NCBI RefSeq assembly: GCF_036884845.1 | Contig: NZ_CP145732.1 | Coordinates: 5,022,001 to 5,086,000, forward strand | Source: Pseudomonas sp. MAG733B | GTDB taxonomy: Bacteria; Pseudomonadota; Gammaproteobacteria; Pseudomonadales; Pseudomonadaceae | Length of the DNA stretch: 64,000 bases | Direction: 5' to 3' | In this document: in pieces, positions 8,921 to 17,149 of the stretch | How positions within the stretch are numbered: the first letter of the stretch is position 1 | Layout: every line of letters starts with the position of its first letter | Notes under the pieces: generated by a model | Databases searched by the model: none | What the model saw: only the letters and a program-made list of their open reading frames with translations | Told to the model about the DNA's origin: nothing | Translations under genes and position numbers: made by a program

Positions 8921-9589
8921 CTACTGATGAGCCTCAAGAAACTGAATCAACCGCGGGATGGTGCCTTCGATGTGCTCGCACACCACGGCGGCTGCCTTAT
9001 CCGGATCGCCGGAACGCAACGCGGTCACGATCGAGGCGTGTTCGTCCCGGGCACTGCGGGGTTTGTCGGCGTGTTGCAGCCATAGGCGCATGTGCGGCTC
9101 GATCACCGAATACAGCGCCGAAATTTGCCGCATCAGGCGCGGGCGCTCACTCAAGCTGCACAGGTATTCATGGAAGGCGCGATGGCGGCTGACCCACTCG
9201 GCACCGTCCTCGCGGTAATCGTCCATCTCATCGAGCAGACGCTCCAGATGGCTGAAATGGCGCTCGCTCATTTTGGTGACAGCCACCCGGATGGCGAGGC
9301 CTTCCAGGGCACTGCGCATCTCGAAGACTTCGCGCATTTCGTCGATGTTCAAGCCGCGAACGATGGCGCCGCGATTGGGCCGCAGCGTCACCAGGCCGTC
9401 GGCATCCAGACGGCGGAAGGCTTCGCGCACGGGCATGCGGCTCATGCCGATTTCACCGGCGATGTCCTCGGCGATCAGCCGCTCGCCGGTGCGGTAACGT
9501 CCCTTGCAGATGGCCTCGAGAAGAAAATTGTAAGCCTCTTCCTCGGCGGTAACAGGCTGGCGCTCGGTGTAAACAGGGGCAAATTTCAT
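8921..9589 (-). CDS. GntR-family regulator, FCD subfamily
   Basis: A 222-residue regulator. The winged helix-turn-helix is at residues 20-85 (GERLIAEDIAGEIGMSRMPV then REAFRRLDADGLV). A helical FCD ligand domain follows (MREVFEMRSALEGLAIRVAV; histidines in HRAFHEYLCSL and VCEHIEGTIPRLIQFLEAH could bind metal). ATG 9589 has an AAAGGTG site. It lies immediately upstream of the ABC/GGT operon on the same strand, so it probably controls that operon in response to an imported amino acid or gamma-glutamyl compound. The ligand is unknown. Confidence 0.85.
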   Translation of the reverse strand: MKFAPVYTERQPVTAEEEAYNFLLEAICKGRYRTGERLIAEDIAGEIGMSRMPVREAFRRLDADGLVTLRPNRGAIVRGLNIDEMREVFEMRSALEGLAIRVAVTKMSERHFSHLERLLDEMDDYREDGAEWVSRHRAFHEYLCSLSERPRLMRQISALYSVIEPHMRLWLQHADKPRSARDEHASIVTALRSGDPDKAAAVVCEHIEGTIPRLIQFLEAHQ

Positions 9590-9599
9590 CGGTGCACCT

Positions 9600-9627
9600 T
9601 TTGTATTTTTGTATCCAATTATCCATA
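9600..9627. promoter_or_regulatory. Possible operator for the GntR regulator
   Basis: Two TTTGTAT copies in tandem followed by CCAATTATCCATAAA lie 11 bases upstream of the GntR start. The position suits autoregulation, but the pattern is a weak match to known FCD operators. The rest of 9590-9955 contains no gene. Near 9903-9937 there is a weak promoter-like TTTACT and TAAAAT pair ahead of the carboxypeptidase. Confidence 0.25.
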
Positions 9628-9955
9628 AAGCCAAAAAAGCACGATGCATGCCAGATTACGCCTGGTACATGCAGGTGATTGATTAGGTTGATTTATTGAG
9701 AATGTAGGACGCCGGTGCGCGGATTGATCAGAGTCGGGTAACGAGTTGAAATGCCCCAGTCTGGGGTCGACAGGCCCCAAAGAGGTGCTGCTGGTAACAC
9801 AACTGAAACCTTTGACTGCAATCGAACGTCGCGGCGATCGGTGAGCGACGAAACAGAACGGCGCTCATGGGGATGAAACGTTTTTTCTGCGCTCCTAACC
9901 CTTTACTCTTGCGTGTAAAGTAGCCGCCATAAAATCTAAATCAGGAACCCTGACC

Positions 9956-11101
9956 GTGGCTAAATCCTCTCTCGACATCAGTGCCAATTTCGACAGCGGC
10001 AACATTCAGGTCATTGACCTCAGCGACCCGCTCAAGCCCCTGCTGGCGATCCGCCCCGATACCAAGAGCAATCACTTTCAATGGTTCCACTTCAAGGCCA
10101 GCGGCCTGCACGTCGGTCAGGAACACTGGTTTCGCCTGAACAATGCCAGCCAGTCTTCGTACAACAAGGCCTGGGACGGTTATCAGGCGGTCGCGTCGTA
10201 CGACCACGTCAACTGGTTCCGCGTGCCAACCATCTTCGAAGGCGACTGCCTGCGCTTCTGCCTTGAAGCCACGCAAACCCACGCCTGGTTCGCCTACTTC
10301 GAACCCTACAGCCGTGGCCGCCACGACTGGCTCATCGAACAGGCGCTGACCAAGGCCGGCACCGAACTGCTGGCCACCGGCAAGAGCGTCGAAGGTCGCG
10401 ACATCCAGTTGCTGCGCAAAGGCACCGGCGCTGAAGGCCAACGCAAAGTGTGGATCATCGCCCAGCAACATCCGGGCGAACACATGGCCGAGTGGTTCAT
10501 GGAAGGTGTGATCGAACGCCTGGAACACCACGACGACCCGGTGCTGAATAAACTGCTGGCCAGTGCCGACTTGTACCTGGTGCCGAACATGAACCCGGAC
10601 GGTGCCTTCCACGGCCACCTGCGCACCAATGCCATGGGCCAGGACCTGAACCGCGCATGGCAGAACGCCAGCCCGGAAATCAGTCCGGAAGTGTTTTTCG
10701 TACAGCAGCAGATGGAAAAGTACGGCGTCGATATGTTCATCGACGCGCACGGTGACGAGGAAATCCCTCACGTGTTCACCGCCGCGTGCGAAGGCAACCC
10801 GGGCTACACGCCGCGCATCGAAAAACTCGAAGAGCATTTCCGCAGCCACCTGAAGCACACCACCAAGGACTTCCAGACCAAACACGGCTACACCCGCGAC
10901 GAACCGGGGCAAGCCAACATGACGCTGGCCTGCAACAGCGTTGGCCAGAAGTTTGATTGCCTGTCACTGACCCTGGAAATGCCGTTCAAGGATCACGACG
11001 AACATCCGAACCCGTTGACGGGGTGGTCGGGCAAGCGGTCGAAGCAGTTGGGGAAGGATGTTTTGACGACTGTGGCGGATATGGTTGGTATTCTTCGCTA
11101 A
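9956..11101 (+). CDS. Cytosolic M14 zinc carboxypeptidase (PaCCP-like)
   Basis: A 381-residue protein with an N-terminal beta domain (WFHFKASGLHVGQEHWF-like, residues 40-60) and an M14 carboxypeptidase domain. The zinc ligands are H and E in AQQHPGEHMAEW near residue 172 and a second His in MFIDAHGDEE near residue 262. The catalytic Glu is in LTLEMPF near residue 342. This two-domain form matches bacterial cytosolic carboxypeptidases related to eukaryotic deglutamylases. The GTG start has AGGAA eight bases upstream. There is no signal peptide. Physiological substrate is unknown. It stands alone, divergent from the GntR gene and convergent with the metalloprotease. Confidence 0.88.
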   Translation: MAKSSLDISANFDSGNIQVIDLSDPLKPLLAIRPDTKSNHFQWFHFKASGLHVGQEHWFRLNNASQSSYNKAWDGYQAVASYDHVNWFRVPTIFEGDCLRFCLEATQTHAWFAYFEPYSRGRHDWLIEQALTKAGTELLATGKSVEGRDIQLLRKGTGAEGQRKVWIIAQQHPGEHMAEWFMEGVIERLEHHDDPVLNKLLASADLYLVPNMNPDGAFHGHLRTNAMGQDLNRAWQNASPEISPEVFFVQQQMEKYGVDMFIDAHGDEEIPHVFTAACEGNPGYTPRIEKLEEHFRSHLKHTTKDFQTKHGYTRDEPGQANMTLACNSVGQKFDCLSLTLEMPFKDHDEHPNPLTGWSGKRSKQLGKDVLTTVADMVGILR

Positions 11102-11118
11102 TACGCCGATCAACAAAT

Positions 11119-11139
11119 CATGGCCTCAATGAGGCCATG
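11119..11139. terminator. Hairpin between convergent genes
   Basis: CATGGCCTC and GAGGCCATG form a 9-bp stem with a 3-base loop between the convergent carboxypeptidase and metalloprotease genes. It lacks a clear T run on either side, so terminator activity is uncertain. Confidence 0.4.
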
Positions 11140-11174
11140 AATCGCAAGGAATGCAGAAATCATTAAAATTTTGT

Positions 11175-12674
11175 TTATTTTTGCAGGGACACCAGCACGT
11201 TGATGGGAACCTCCCAACTACCTGACAAATTACGCGCCTTCATTTTCAGTGCTCCGTTAAATATACCTGAAGGTAGACCGGGATTATCTGCTTCAAGAAA
11301 TGTCAGTTTGAAAGAAAAATCAATCTGATTTTGCTCCGAATTTTGACAACCAATATAAGAGTTCATGGCATACCAACCACACCTCCCCAACGCACGCTCT
11401 CCACGCAAATAAATGGTATGTTTCACACCACTACTATTTTCTAGTTCCACAGTTAGCCTGTTGTAGCCTGCTATCGCATAAACAAGCGTTGTTGGACCTT
11501 GGTCTGGAGCCAAAGTAACTACACCAGCCTGATAACTCCTTAACACGCTCAAATTCACGGTCTGCGTGGTAGTGCTTCCGTTGAGATTCAGAGCTATTCG
11601 ATGAGTATTGGATGGTAGATTAGTGTATGAGGATAGCCGATCCGCATTCTCGCGCCATACTCGAGCCATGTTAGCAGTAGCTGTATTACCCAACGGCAAG
11701 CCGTGTTGATCTCGAACGGCTGAAGTTGAATAGTAAGGGGCTTCATTTCCACATTGAGCAGTGGTGGATTTCCCATTATTGAAACCGAAGTTATAACCTC
11801 CTCCCGGCTCATGACAGTGCCCCCCACCCACGTTATGGCCTACTTCATGACGAAACGCCTCTCCATAGACATACCCCAAAGCTAAACGGCCTGGCACGTA
11901 CGCCCAACCAACGGCCGAATCATCGGGATGACCGGAAAAAATCCCATACAGCATATCTGGATCAAATGCTTGCATACTGGCAGAAAATATCTCAGGCAAT
12001 CGGCTTAGCGTATCAGGCGTGAGTGGATAATTAGTCTCAACGACTTGCACCCCGACCAATTTCATCGAAACATTGGTTACTTGAGAGTTACGCAGAGCCA
12101 GATTGACGCTTTCCACTTGAGCCAATGCATTGGCATGAGCGTCTCCACCAGCGGCCTCAACCGCAGAACGTGAATATCCGATGAGCATTTCGATGACATA
12201 GGGGCCCTCCGAAGTGCGCGACTCCGGTACAACAGTCTTTGCGTCTTCCACGACCGTATCCGGGAGTGAATAATCTCGCTTTGGAAAAGGAGTATACCGA
12301 CTATCACCTTTACCGTTGATTACAAGCAAACCTTTGTTTCCTGGTTGTTCAATAACAGCAGTCAACCCACCGTCACCAGACCTGACCGTCACCAATGAGC
12401 CGACAGACTTGTCCGGCATTAATAGATTCCCGCTCTCAACGGTATAACCATCAATCACCTTCGAACTCGACCGCTCAAACACCCCCGGTTTAATTACATC
12501 CGCATAAAGTTCTGCCGTTGTCTTACTCGCCACATTCTCCACAACCCAACTTTTCGGCCCAGCGGGATCTGGCGCAGGTGAATGAGCACACGCTCCAAGC
12601 AACCCAGCCAACAACACAACCGACAGCGAAGTACAAACACCTCGCATAAAACGCACACCTGCAGTCTTGAACAT
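11175..12674 (-). CDS. Putative secreted/lipoprotein zinc metalloprotease (metzincin-like)
   Basis: A 499-residue protein with a lipoprotein-type signal (MFKTAGVRFMRG, hydrophobic core, lipobox LLGAC) and the zinc site HEVGHNVGGGHCHEP near residue 270. The following YYSTSAVRDQHGLPLGNTAT and ANMARVWREN segments resemble bacterial peptidyl-Asp/reprolysin-like peptidases. The usual Met-turn is not evident; the expected region reads GGGYNFGFNNGK. The last 140 residues form a beta-rich domain I do not recognise. ATG 12674 has an AGGGAGA site and gives the signal peptide; the open frame extends 36 codons further. Two 60-base stretches I counted (11401-11460 and 11701-11760) are 40 and 47 percent GC, well below neighbouring genes, suggesting acquisition by transfer. 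Confidence 0.75.
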   Translation of the reverse strand: MFKTAGVRFMRGVCTSLSVVLLAGLLGACAHSPAPDPAGPKSWVVENVASKTTAELYADVIKPGVFERSSSKVIDGYTVESGNLLMPDKSVGSLVTVRSGDGGLTAVIEQPGNKGLLVINGKGDSRYTPFPKRDYSLPDTVVEDAKTVVPESRTSEGPYVIEMLIGYSRSAVEAAGGDAHANALAQVESVNLALRNSQVTNVSMKLVGVQVVETNYPLTPDTLSRLPEIFSASMQAFDPDMLYGIFSGHPDDSAVGWAYVPGRLALGYVYGEAFRHEVGHNVGGGHCHEPGGGYNFGFNNGKSTTAQCGNEAPYYSTSAVRDQHGLPLGNTATANMARVWRENADRLSSYTNLPSNTHRIALNLNGSTTTQTVNLSVLRSYQAGVVTLAPDQGPTTLVYAIAGYNRLTVELENSSGVKHTIYLRGERALGRCGWYAMNSYIGCQNSEQNQIDFSFKLTFLEADNPGLPSGIFNGALKMKARNLSGSWEVPINVLVSLQK

Positions 12675-12810
12675 GACTCGTCTCCCTGAATGACACGAAC
12701 AGTGCTGTTCGACTGGCCCCATCCGAGGCCACTGCAGTCTTCGAGCATTGAACGCGTCTTTTCGAGATGGCGAAACTGTCAAAGTTGACAGGTGGGGGGC
12801 TACACCAACC

Positions 12811-12895
12811 TGTAGGAGCTGCCGCAGGCTGCGATCTTTTGATCTTGACCTTTAAAAGCAAAGACAAAAGATCGCAGCCTGCGGCAGCTCCTACA
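12811..12895. repeat. REP-type inverted repeat (TGTAGGAGCTGCCGCAGG family)
   Basis: Arms of 30 bases, starting TGTAGGAGCTGCCGCAGGCT and ending with its reverse complement, flank a 25-base centre. It is the only copy of this family in the window and lies upstream of the metalloprotease gene. Confidence 0.85.
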
Positions 12896-12917
12896 TTGGT
12901 CGTGTGTGTCGCGGAGT

Positions 12918-13463
12918 TCAGCCGCGATCCTTACCCCGCAACATGCTGTCCAGCACATCATCCCGACGTACCCAGGCATGAAACAACGCCGCCGCCAAAT
13001 GCAGCAGCACGGTCAAAAACAGCAAGTACGCCAGATACCCGTGGGCCTTGCGCAGGAACGCAAACACCTGAGCGTTGGCCGCAACGATCGATGGTAATTG
13101 CAGCGAGCTGCTGAGCATCACCGGTTCGCCGGACGCCGAAATCATCGCCCAACCCAGCAACGGCAAAACCAGCATCAAGACGTACAGCAACACATGCGAG
13201 GCTTTGGCCGCGAGTGCTTGCCAACCCGGCAGGTCGGCGGGTAATGGAGGCTGCGTGGTGGAAAAACGCACCACAAGACGCACGATTACCAACAGCAGAA
13301 TCGCAACGCCCAAGGGTTTGTGCAGGTGGATCAGCATTTCATGTCGCTCAGACACCGAAGCGACCATGCCCGCGCCGATAAACAACATGGCGATGATCAT
13401 CAGCGCCATCAGCCAGTGCAGCAAGCGCGCCAGAGGAGCGAAGTGGTTGGGTTGAGTGCTCAT
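12918..13463 (-). CDS. Cytochrome b561-family membrane protein
   Basis: A 181-residue protein with four hydrophobic helices and the histidines expected to ligate two b hemes: LLHW near residue 15, IHLHKPLG near 48, ASHVLLY near 97 and KAHGYLAY plus LLHLAAALFH towards the end. It probably passes electrons across the inner membrane to a periplasmic acceptor. Its start overlaps the stop of the catalase-like gene (ATGA), so the two are co-translated and probably form a functional pair, with b561 supplying electrons to the peroxidase. That pairing is inferred from context. Confidence 0.88.
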   Translation of the reverse strand: MSTQPNHFAPLARLLHWLMALMIIAMLFIGAGMVASVSERHEMLIHLHKPLGVAILLLVIVRLVVRFSTTQPPLPADLPGWQALAAKASHVLLYVLMLVLPLLGWAMISASGEPVMLSSSLQLPSIVAANAQVFAFLRKAHGYLAYLLFLTVLLHLAAALFHAWVRRDDVLDSMLRGKDRG

Positions 13464-14545
13464 TGCTGGGCCTCCTGTTTGGCGGCGGGCAATTGGCTGA
13501 CTTCGCTGGTGCGACGCAGGTAGGACGTGGCGTAACCAGCTGAACGAGCGGCGAGCAACGGGTCGTCGGAACCTTCGATACCGGCGGGCAATACCAAGGG
13601 GTCGTAGTTGATATCACGGCACTCGCCGCTGAGTTGCGGCTGGGTGCTTTCAAGCACCAGCGTGCCGGCGTTCAACACTTTGCGCCCTTCGGGCCAGGCT
13701 TTGCTGGCGTCGTTCACTGGGTCGCCGGGGTTAGCCAACGTGATGTTCAACTGCCAACGCAGCGGCCCAGCGGCGATCCGTTGCACCAGATCCTTCTCCA
13801 AAAAATCGCTGCCTTCCGGCGCCGTGGCACCCGGTGCGTCCTGAGCCACCGGCACCATGCTCCAGCGCACCGCTTGCCGCTGCCCGGCGGCGTTCACCAG
13901 ATAGAACGCGTTGACGCTGTTGTAGGTTTCGGTCACGTAGCTGGCCGAAGGCCTGGCCGTCTTGACCCACGTCAGAAACGGCACGGCTTCCGGGTGCGCT
14001 GCGAAGAATGCCGGCACAGCCTTGGGGTCCGGCTTGCCGGTAGCCGGGTCCGGCGATTGCGCCTGCTGGAATTGATAGAACGCCTCGGGCGTGCCCACCG
14101 GGAACACCGGCATGCTGTTCATCCCGGTGCGCCATTGCTGGCCGTTGGCCTGGGTGAAACGCAATGCCAGGCTGCGGATCGGCACGGCATTGTCCGGGGC
14201 ATAAGGATTGCCGGCCGGCAGGGCCAATCGTCCGACCACCGGGGTGCGCGGCTCATTGAACACTTGCGCCGTGGAATAACTGCGCGCCTCGCCGCTGCTC
14301 TCGAAATGGCCGATCACGCACACGCCTTTGGAGTGATTGCGACGGAATCCGGGATGCACGCCGTTGTTGGTTTCCAGCACATTGATCAGTTTTTTCGGCG
14401 TCAGGCGCTGTGGGTCAAGCGCGCCGTTGACGTAGGCAAACGCCCCGGCCACGGCGGCGACGACCACGGCAATGCCGGCCAGACGCAATGTCAGGCTCGC
14501 GGCACTCAACGGTGGCCGGGTTGGCGGTGATGATCGATCTACCAT
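13460..14545 (-). CDS. Catalase-family (SrpA-like) peroxidase, membrane-anchored or exported
   Basis: A 361-residue mini-catalase. After a basic, Pro-rich start there is a hydrophobic segment (LAGIAVVVAAVAGAFAYVNG, residues 25-45) that should export or anchor it. The distal heme His lies in GVHPGFRRNHSKGVCVIG near residue 80. The proximal heme Tyr lies in AARSAGYATSYLRR near residue 340. The length is about two-thirds of a monofunctional catalase, as in SrpA-type proteins that act mainly as peroxidases. ATG 14545 was preferred to ATG 14563, which has no ribosome site. It heads an operon with cytochrome b561 and is divergent from an ECF sigma gene, with matching promoter motifs on both sides. 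Confidence 0.88.
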   Translation of the reverse strand: MVDRSSPPTRPPLSAASLTLRLAGIAVVVAAVAGAFAYVNGALDPQRLTPKKLINVLETNNGVHPGFRRNHSKGVCVIGHFESSGEARSYSTAQVFNEPRTPVVGRLALPAGNPYAPDNAVPIRSLALRFTQANGQQWRTGMNSMPVFPVGTPEAFYQFQQAQSPDPATGKPDPKAVPAFFAAHPEAVPFLTWVKTARPSASYVTETYNSVNAFYLVNAAGQRQAVRWSMVPVAQDAPGATAPEGSDFLEKDLVQRIAAGPLRWQLNITLANPGDPVNDASKAWPEGRKVLNAGTLVLESTQPQLSGECRDINYDPLVLPAGIEGSDDPLLAARSAGYATSYLRRTSEVSQLPAAKQEAQQ

Positions 14546-14589
14546 GAAAGACTCCAGGGCCATCGGCCGCGAGTGAGAAGAATCAGGCA

Positions 14590-14614
14590 GACGAACCGCG
14601 CAGCGGTTTATTCC
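14590..14614 (-). promoter_or_regulatory. Predicted ECF-sigma promoter of the catalase/b561 operon
   Basis: On the minus strand GGAATAAA (14614-14607), a 13-base spacer, then CGTC (14593-14590). The spacing and both boxes match the motif at 14643-14667 in front of the sigma gene itself. ECF promoters typically have a GGAA-type -35 and a CGTC-type -10. Confidence 0.65.
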
Positions 14615-14642
14615 CTCGCGCGGTATTTATTTTTTCGGGCGT

Positions 14643-14667
14643 GGAATAACCTCCAGTCCCGGGCGTC
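14643..14667 (+). promoter_or_regulatory. Predicted autoregulated ECF-sigma promoter of the sigma/anti-sigma operon
   Basis: GGAATAAC (14643-14650), a 13-base spacer, then CGTC (14664-14667), located 37 bases before the sigma start. It mirrors the opposite-strand motif at 14590-14614, which suggests that the encoded sigma factor reads both promoters. Confidence 0.65.
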
Positions 14668-14703
14668 TTCCTAGTCCACAGCGTAGTGACTAGTCAGTAC
14701 TTC

Positions 14704-15210
14704 ATGAACGATATCGACGAACAACTGAGAGAAATCATTCCCAGATTGCGGCGATTTGCCGTGTCGTTGACGCGCAACTCCAGCAGCGCCGACGACCTGG
14801 TTCAAGCCAGCCTGGAGCGTGCGCTGTCGAGTTGGGGCGCCAAGCGAGCCGACGGTGATTTGCGCGCCTGGCTGTTTTCGATTCTCTATCGACAGTTTCT
14901 CGATGCGCATCGACGTTCCCGGCGCTATGCACGCATGCTCGAATTTTTCACCGGGCGCGACGATGCGCAGCCGTCGGTGGAGCGCACCGTCATCGCGCAA
15001 TCGACCCTCAACGCCTTCGACCGACTGCCCACCGAACAGCGCGCTCTGCTGCTTTGGGTGTCGGTCGAAGGCCTGAGTTATAAAGAGGTCGCCGAGATTC
15101 TCGACGTACCCACCGGCACCGTGATGTCCCGCCTGTCCCGGGCCCGCCAGGCCCTGCGCCAACTCAGCGATGGCGAAATCACCCGCCCAGCCCTGCGGAG
15201 ACTCAAATGA
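14704..15210 (+). CDS. ECF-family RNA polymerase sigma factor
   Basis: A 168-residue sigma70-like factor holding only regions 2 and 4. Region 2 runs through RRFAVSLTRNSSSADDLVQA to LFSILYRQFLDAHRRSRR. Region 4 includes LPTEQRALLLWVSVEGLSYK and the helix-turn-helix EVAEILDVPTGTVMSRLSRA. ATG 14704 was preferred over a GTG six codons upstream. Its stop overlaps the ATG of the next gene, an anti-sigma factor. Context (divergent catalase-like peroxidase and cytochrome b561) points to a role in oxidative stress. The inducing signal is unknown. Confidence 0.9.
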   Translation: MNDIDEQLREIIPRLRRFAVSLTRNSSSADDLVQASLERALSSWGAKRADGDLRAWLFSILYRQFLDAHRRSRRYARMLEFFTGRDDAQPSVERTVIAQSTLNAFDRLPTEQRALLLWVSVEGLSYKEVAEILDVPTGTVMSRLSRARQALRQLSDGEITRPALRRLK

Positions 15211-15959
15211 TCAGCATGCCCCCAAGCGAGCGCGACCTGCACGCGTACGTCGACCATCAACTCAACGAAGACGACCGACGTCTGGTGGAGACTTTTCTTG
15301 CAAGTAATTCGGACGTTTCCGCACAGGTCCGCGCCTGGCAGCAGGACGCCCAGCAACTGCGCGCGGCGCTCAGCGGCGCGTTGCAGCAAACCGCCAACCC
15401 GGCGCTTGATCCGGCGATGATTCGTCAGCGCCTCAAACGCCAATCGCGGCGACACCTGGCCAGCGCCGCGGTGTTGCTGATTGCGGTCAGCGTCGGCGGC
15501 TTCGGCGGCTGGCAAGCTCGGCAAATGACCTTCATCAGCGCTCAGCTACCGATGACCGATGCCCTGCAAGCCTATCGCCTGATTGCCCAGCAAGAAATAT
15601 TGCCGGCCGACTACAAGGCCAGTGACGACGGCGACATGCAGGGCTGGCTCGACCGTTATTTCACCCTGGCCAATCGCCTGCCCGATCTTGCCGACGCCGG
15701 GTTCAAACCGGTGAGCGGACGCTTGCTCAGCACCGAACAAGGGCCGGCGGCAATGGTGGTCTACAAGAATCAAGGCGGGCAAAAGATCAGCTTCTACGTG
15801 CGCCCGCCGGGGCCGAAAAACTATCTGCTGCCGAGAGGCAGCCGCAGCGATGGCGGTTTGCAGGCCGAGTATTGGTCCGGGGGTGGCTACAACTATGCGA
15901 TGGTCAGCCCGACCGATACGCCGGCGGCGCAGATGCTGAGGCAGACTCTGCAATTCTGA
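15207..15959 (+). CDS. Anti-sigma factor, transmembrane (RskA/zinc-finger-like N-terminus)
   Basis: A 250-residue protein with an N-terminal cytoplasmic helical region (MPPSERDLHAYVDHQLNEDD) of the kind that clamps ECF sigma factors. One transmembrane helix follows near residues 92-110 (LASAAVLLIAVSVGGFGGW), then a periplasmic domain of about 140 residues. The HxxxCxxC zinc motif of ZAS domains is absent, so it may be a zinc-free variant. It overlaps the sigma gene by four bases (ATGA). The periplasmic domain is presumably the sensor, perhaps for peroxide or redox state, which is inference. Confidence 0.8.
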   Translation: MISMPPSERDLHAYVDHQLNEDDRRLVETFLASNSDVSAQVRAWQQDAQQLRAALSGALQQTANPALDPAMIRQRLKRQSRRHLASAAVLLIAVSVGGFGGWQARQMTFISAQLPMTDALQAYRLIAQQEILPADYKASDDGDMQGWLDRYFTLANRLPDLADAGFKPVSGRLLSTEQGPAAMVVYKNQGGQKISFYVRPPGPKNYLLPRGSRSDGGLQAEYWSGGGYNYAMVSPTDTPAAQMLRQTLQF

Positions 15960-15976
15960 TCACACACCAATCCCTA

Positions 15977-16065
15977 TGTGGGAGCCAGCCTGCTGGCGAT
16001 AGCGCCCTTACAGTCACTGCAATGTTGACTGACAGACCGCCATCGCCAGCAGGCTGGCTCCCACA
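15977..16065. repeat. REP-type inverted repeat (TGTGGGAGCCAGCCTGCTGG family)
   Basis: Arms TGTGGGAGCCAGCCTGCTGG and CCAGCAGGCTGGCTCCCACA flank a roughly 40-base centre between the convergent anti-sigma and IclR genes. Single arms of this family make up the 71-bp tandem repeats at 24112-24395. Confidence 0.85.
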
Positions 16066-16068
16066 GTT

Positions 16069-16905
16069 TCACCCCTGCCCAAACACCTGCGAAGGCCTGC
16101 GCAGCAACGGATCAAACGGATTGATCCGCGGCCCGATCAGCGCCGCTTCACGCTTGAGCATGTCCACCACCGTCGGCAAGCGATCCGGCCCGAGGCGATC
16201 ACTCACCGTCGCCACACTCAACGCCGCCACCGCCCGCCCCTCACGATCGAGAATCGGCACCGCGACCCCGGCCATGCCCTGCAACACGCCGGTGTTGCGC
16301 CCGGCATAACCGAGCTTGCGCACGTTCTCGACTTCCGAGCGCAAAAACACTTCGTCGTACAGATGGAAATCCTTCAACCGGGGCAGGTTGTAATGGATCA
16401 CCGTGTCGCGCTCTTCTTCCGGCAGAAACGCCAGGATCGCCAGGCTGCCCTGCCCCACGCCCAACGCCACGCGCCCGCCGATATCCCCGGTAAAGGTGCG
16501 AATCGGAAACGGCCCTTCACTGCGATCCAGACAGATCGCATCAAAGCCGCAACGCGCCAGCAAGAACAACGAATCACCCAGCGACGCCGACAGCCGCAGC
16601 AACGCCGGACGCACCAGTTCGCGCAGGTTGCCGCTGTTGCCCGCGCGGGCGGCCAGGGCGAAAAAATCCAGGCTCAGTCGATAGCGTTTGCTGCGCGCAT
16701 CCTGCTCGACCATGCCCTCGTCCATCAGGCTGCGCAGCAGACGGTGGGTGGTCGGTTGCGACAAACCGATGTGTTGCGCCAGTTGCGTCACCCGCTCCCC
16801 GCCCTCAACCGTATCGCCCAACGCACGCAGCACCGCAAACAGTCTTGAGACGGCCCCGACTCCGACTTCATTTTTACTTTCATTCCGCTCAATGGAATCT
16901 GACAT
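16069..16905 (-). CDS. IclR-family transcriptional regulator
   Basis: A 278-residue regulator. The N-terminal winged helix-turn-helix runs from AVSRLFAVLRALG through RVTQLAQHIGLSQPTTHRLL (residues 20-65). The C-terminal ligand domain contains LFLLARCGFDAICLDRSEGP and GYAGRNTGVLQGMAGVAVPI. ATG 16905 follows an in-frame TTG and begins MSDSIERNESKN. It is divergent, with a 244-base gap, from the transporter/dehydrogenase operon at 17150-23669 and is its likely regulator. The ligand would then be the substrate of that pathway. Confidence 0.87.
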   Translation of the reverse strand: MSDSIERNESKNEVGVGAVSRLFAVLRALGDTVEGGERVTQLAQHIGLSQPTTHRLLRSLMDEGMVEQDARSKRYRLSLDFFALAARAGNSGNLRELVRPALLRLSASLGDSLFLLARCGFDAICLDRSEGPFPIRTFTGDIGGRVALGVGQGSLAILAFLPEEERDTVIHYNLPRLKDFHLYDEVFLRSEVENVRKLGYAGRNTGVLQGMAGVAVPILDREGRAVAALSVATVSDRLGPDRLPTVVDMLKREAALIGPRINPFDPLLRRPSQVFGQG

Positions 16906-17149
16906 GTGATTTCTCGACAATTAATTTACTGATCGAATAAAACTAAAAATAGTCATCGCCTCAGTGAAATAGGCCATTGAGCCCATCCTAGTCTTCGACC
17001 TAATCTGCGTCCAGACGGGGTGATTCGAACAACAACGGCAGCCGACTGAAGTCGAGCGCCATCGCACCCCGCAACAACTTTTCGTATCTGCCCATACAAA
17101 AAAGCGCGCCCTCGGGCGACGCATAACAATCTCAGGTGGAGGCGCAGGC

